The notes below the pieces were generated by a model. The model had not been told where the DNA came from and ran no database searches. It saw only the letters and a list, made by a program, of their open reading frames with translations. From contig JAMIQH010000314.1 in NCBI GenBank assembly GCA_035914695.1, positions 1-7,864 on the forward strand: 7,864 bases of DNA, written 5' to 3'. Source of the DNA: JAOSJT01 sp035914695 (lineage in GTDB: Bacteria > Bacteroidota > Ignavibacteria > SZUA-365). The position numbers and the translations under genes were made by a program. Shown here one piece after another: positions 5,953 through 7,864 of this stretch (positions are counted from its first letter, which is position 1; the number at the start of each line of letters is the position of its first letter).

Positions 5953-6814
5953 CAGTGTCCTCCTGATCCTTTCCGGCGAGTATGGCCGTGGCCACATCCA
6001 GGGCGTTGCGGCTCTCCGCCACATCATGCGTGCGGAACATGCGCACCCCTTGCCGCAATGCGAGCACCGAGGCGGCAATGCCTCCACCGAGACGCCGATG
6101 TGTGTCCGCTCCAGTGATCGCCCCGATGAAGGATTTCCGCGATACACCCAGCAGCACCGGCCGACCGAGCCCCACCAGGCGATCCAGTCCCGCGAGTAGC
6201 GCCAAGTTGTGTCGGAGGGTTTTTCCAAAACCTATACCGGGATCGAGTATCACCTGTCGAATTCCCATCGCCTCGCATTGCCGCGCACGTTCTTCCAAAA
6301 AAGCACACACCTCCGCCAACACATCGTCGTAGCGTGGATTCGCCTGCATGGTCCGGGGCGTTCCTTGCATGTGCATCGCGATATAGGGCACCTGCTCGCC
6401 TGCCACCAAGGCCAGCATATCCGCATCCATCGCACCGGCGCTGATGTCGTTGATCAAGTCGCCTCCCGCGGCGAGCGCTTCACCGCCCACGGCGGATTTG
6501 GTGGTGTCGATGGAAATGGGGACGCTGGAATGTCGGCGTATTCCTTCAAGCACCGGAAGGATGCGGTCAGCCTCCTCCCGCGCGGAAACCTCCATCGCAC
6601 CCGGCCGGGAGGATTCGCCTCCAACATCGATCAAATCGGCCCCTTCCTCTACCATGCGTAGCGCTTGCTCCACCGCCATGGCGGGTTCGAAATATCTGCC
6701 CCCATCCGAAAATGAATCCGGTGTCACATTCACTATTCCCATCACGCAGGGACGCGCGGCAAGATCGATCGCGCCGTGTCGTGTCTGGAGAATGTGAGGA
6801 ACTGCGGGATGCAT
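5942..6814 (-). CDS. folP: dihydropteroate synthase
   Basis: FolP condenses p-aminobenzoate with 6-hydroxymethyl-dihydropterin pyrophosphate in folate synthesis and is the target of sulfonamides. The 290 residues contain the family signatures in order: MGIVNVTPDSFSDGG (25-39), DVGGESSRPGA (63-73), SIDTTKS (101-107), NDISAG (122-127), MHMQGTPRTMQ (147-157), DPGIGFGKT (191-199), GVSRKSFIG (223-231) and RTHDV (261-265). The ATG at 6814 is well fixed, since an in-frame stop lies two codons upstream. No Shine-Dalgarno-like sequence is seen, and the leader from the proposed promoter is only about 20 nt. It is the first gene of the operon and ends inside cdaA. Confidence 0.98.
   Translation of the reverse strand: MHPAVPHILQTRHGAIDLAARPCVMGIVNVTPDSFSDGGRYFEPAMAVEQALRMVEEGADLIDVGGESSRPGAMEVSAREEADRILPVLEGIRRHSSVPISIDTTKSAVGGEALAAGGDLINDISAGAMDADMLALVAGEQVPYIAMHMQGTPRTMQANPRYDDVLAEVCAFLEERARQCEAMGIRQVILDPGIGFGKTLRHNLALLAGLDRLVGLGRPVLLGVSRKSFIGAITGADTHRRLGGGIAASVLALRQGVRMFRTHDVAESRNALDVATAILAGKDQEDTDAV
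5959..5964 (-). promoter_or_regulatory. ribosome-binding site deciding the cdaA start
   Basis: AGGAGG on the minus strand lies 6 nt before the ATG at 5952, within the last codons of folP. It is the strongest Shine-Dalgarno match in the window. It supports a 274-residue CdaA rather than the much longer open frame, which would run far into folP. Confidence 0.85.
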
Positions 6815-6842
6815 GGGAAATCATCGTGTGTGAACAATCTGC

Positions 6843-6871
6843 ATCATACGACTGCCGCCGAAAAGATGCAA
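6843..6871 (-). promoter_or_regulatory. sigma70-like promoter for the folP-cdaA-pcm-miaA-hydrolase operon
   Basis: On the minus strand a weak -35 box TTGCAT (6871-6866) is followed after 17 nt by a good -10 box TATGAT (6848-6843; five of six matches). Transcription would start near 6836, giving a leader of about 20 nt before the folP ATG. It lies between the terminator of the upstream gene and folP, where a promoter is needed. The -35 box matches only three of six bases. Confidence 0.55.
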
Positions 6872-6911
6872 TGCACAGCGGATGGTGATTCGATGCATGG
6901 ACTTCTCCGAA

Positions 6912-6951
6912 TAAAAAGACCGGAGGGTCCACCTTTCGGCGAACCCTCCGG
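6912..6951 (-). terminator. intrinsic terminator after the T9SS-sorted protein gene
   Basis: The arms CCGGAGGGT (6943-6951 read on the minus strand) and ACCCTCCGG (6920-6928) pair perfectly over 9 bp around a 14-base loop. The loop can add a small inner GG/CC pairing. The stem is followed by TCTTTTTAT in the transcript, a classical U tract. It begins 23 nt after the stop codon of the upstream gene. No T run follows in the plus direction, so it acts on minus-strand transcripts only. Confidence 0.92.
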
Positions 6952-6974
6952 AACGGGGAGAAAAGCGATGGGGC

Positions 6975-7864
6975 TTACTTCGACAGCACCATCTGAATCG
7001 TCTGCGAGAACTCACCCGCCGTCATGCGGCAGAGGTAATTTCCGCTCGGGAGATCACGCGCGTCGAAGGTCATGGTGTAGTGACCGGCCGGCAGGATTTC
7101 GTTGACGAGTTCCGCCACTTCCATACCGAGACTGTTGTACACCACCAGACGCACCAGTCGATCCTCGGCGACGTTGAAGCTCACCGTGGTCGACGGGTTG
7201 AACGGGTTGGGATAGTTCTTCTCGAGACTGAACGCCGTCGGCAGTTCACCCTCGTTCTTGAAGAACACTCCGTACGGCTGGGCAAGCGCAATGTTGCCGC
7301 CGATGTTCATCGCGTTGAGGTCGAAGACCTTCACGCTGTTCGCGATCGGGTTGGACACGGACGTGGTGCCGATGATCGGATCTTCCCAGGCGCCGAGTGC
7401 AACGGCCTGGCGGACGCCACGCAGCTGATTGCGATCGGTGACCAGCGCGGCTTCATGATCCGCGTACGGGAAGGTGACATTGGCCGTCCATGCGGTACCG
7501 ATGTGCGAGATTTGCCAGTAGCGCTTCACATAGCGCATGCGGGCAAGGTTCTGCGGCAACTGATTCGGGAAGACGCGAATGGTCATCTGATCGATCTGTC
7601 CGCTGGTCACCTGCACCGTCGCGATGGGATCGCCACTGGTGGGATCGGTGAAGTTGTAACTGTTCGGCGCGACGAGCGGACCGAGCGTGCGAACAAAGGA
7701 TTGCGGACCCGAGCCGCCACCGGCGTTGGTAATGCGCAGTTCCACGTTCACCTTGAACGGCTGATTGGTCGCGGTGAGGCCGTTCGCGGGCGGCGGGAAG
7801 TCGTCGTTGAACAGCATCGCGTACATGGTGATTTCACCGTAGTGCACACCCGGTGCGAGGCCGG
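6975..7864 (-). CDS. secreted protein with T9SS type A sorting domain, N-terminus beyond window
   Basis: This is the C-terminal 295 residues of a larger protein; the frame is still open at the right edge. Its last part, about residues 216-295, is a type IX secretion C-terminal domain. It opens with KNYPNPFNPSTTVSF (215-229), continues with LVVYNSLGMEVAELV (239-253) and LPSGNYLCRM (271-280), and ends MVLSK. Such tails direct export across the outer membrane by the Por/T9SS machinery and are removed at the cell surface. Before it, residues 106-185 hold a RYWQIS...LGAWED pattern like the beta-sandwich regions that often precede these tails. The biological role of the protein is not recognisable. 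A GTG at 7847 could look like a start, but the frame and protein fold continue upstream. A strong terminator follows, so it is transcribed separately from folP. Confidence 0.9.
   Translation of the reverse strand, partial: GLAPGVHYGEITMYAMLFNDDFPPPANGLTATNQPFKVNVELRITNAGGGSGPQSFVRTLGPLVAPNSYNFTDPTSGDPIATVQVTSGQIDQMTIRVFPNQLPQNLARMRYVKRYWQISHIGTAWTANVTFPYADHEAALVTDRNQLRGVRQAVALGAWEDPIIGTTSVSNPIANSVKVFDLNAMNIGGNIALAQPYGVFFKNEGELPTAFSLEKNYPNPFNPSTTVSFNVAEDRLVRLVVYNSLGMEVAELVNEILPAGHYTMTFDARDLPSGNYLCRMTAGEFSQTIQMVLSK

Noticed and set aside
5122..6117. A 331-codon open frame on the plus strand
   Set aside because: It is antisense to cdaA and part of folP, shows no recognisable motif, and has the composition of a shadow frame.
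5953..6228. N-terminal extension of the cdaA frame up to 366 residues
   Set aside because: The extension would overlap folP by nearly 290 nt, is Arg/Trp/Ser-rich without family similarity, and lacks a ribosome-binding site, unlike the ATG at 5952.
6815..6911. Repeated ATGCAT-like words upstream of folP as an operator
   Set aside because: The copies are irregular and overlap the weak -35 box. No symmetrical site of useful length can be drawn.

Overview
All genes that can be supported lie on the minus strand, so the window reads from its right end to its left end. The best guess for the source is a fairly GC-rich member of the Bacteroidota/Chlorobiota/Ignavibacteriota group, for example an Ignavibacteria- or Kapabacteria-like lineage. 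The strongest pointer is a type IX secretion (T9SS) type A sorting domain, with a YPNPFNPSTT motif and a conserved C-terminal tail, on the protein at the right edge. A folP-cdaA gene pair fits the same group. Species cannot be named from this window.

Region 1 (6975-7864) is the C-terminal part of a large secreted protein with a T9SS sorting tail. It is followed by a clear intrinsic terminator at 6912-6951.

Region 2 (2696-6871) starts with a sigma70-like promoter at 6843-6871. It continues as a compact run of five genes: folP (dihydropteroate synthase), cdaA (diadenylate cyclase, makes c-di-AMP), pcm (L-isoaspartyl protein repair methyltransferase), miaA (tRNA A37 dimethylallyltransferase) and an exported alpha/beta hydrolase. 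The folP/cdaA and cdaA/pcm pairs overlap by 11 and 4 nt, and the later gaps are 52 and 20 nt. This indicates one transcript with translational coupling at its start.

Region 3 (1-2658) is the translation and transcription block. A second sigma70-like promoter (2631-2658) and a perfect palindrome in the leader precede tRNA-Thr(UGU), tRNA-Tyr(GUA), tRNA-Gly(UCC) and tRNA-Thr(GGU). Then come rpmG (L33), tRNA-Trp(CCA), secE, nusG, rplK (L11) and rplA (L1, cut by the left edge). The tRNA order equals the classical thrU-tyrU-glyT-thrT cluster that in Escherichia coli leads into tufB. Here tuf is absent and a 59-nt spacer with a small hairpin takes its place.

Almost everything is housekeeping. No phage, CRISPR, insertion sequence or defence system is visible. 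The points most worth a second look are the missing tuf, the palindrome between promoter and first tRNA, the c-di-AMP/folate operon with a downstream repair enzyme, and the unusual lipoprotein-like signal on the hydrolase.
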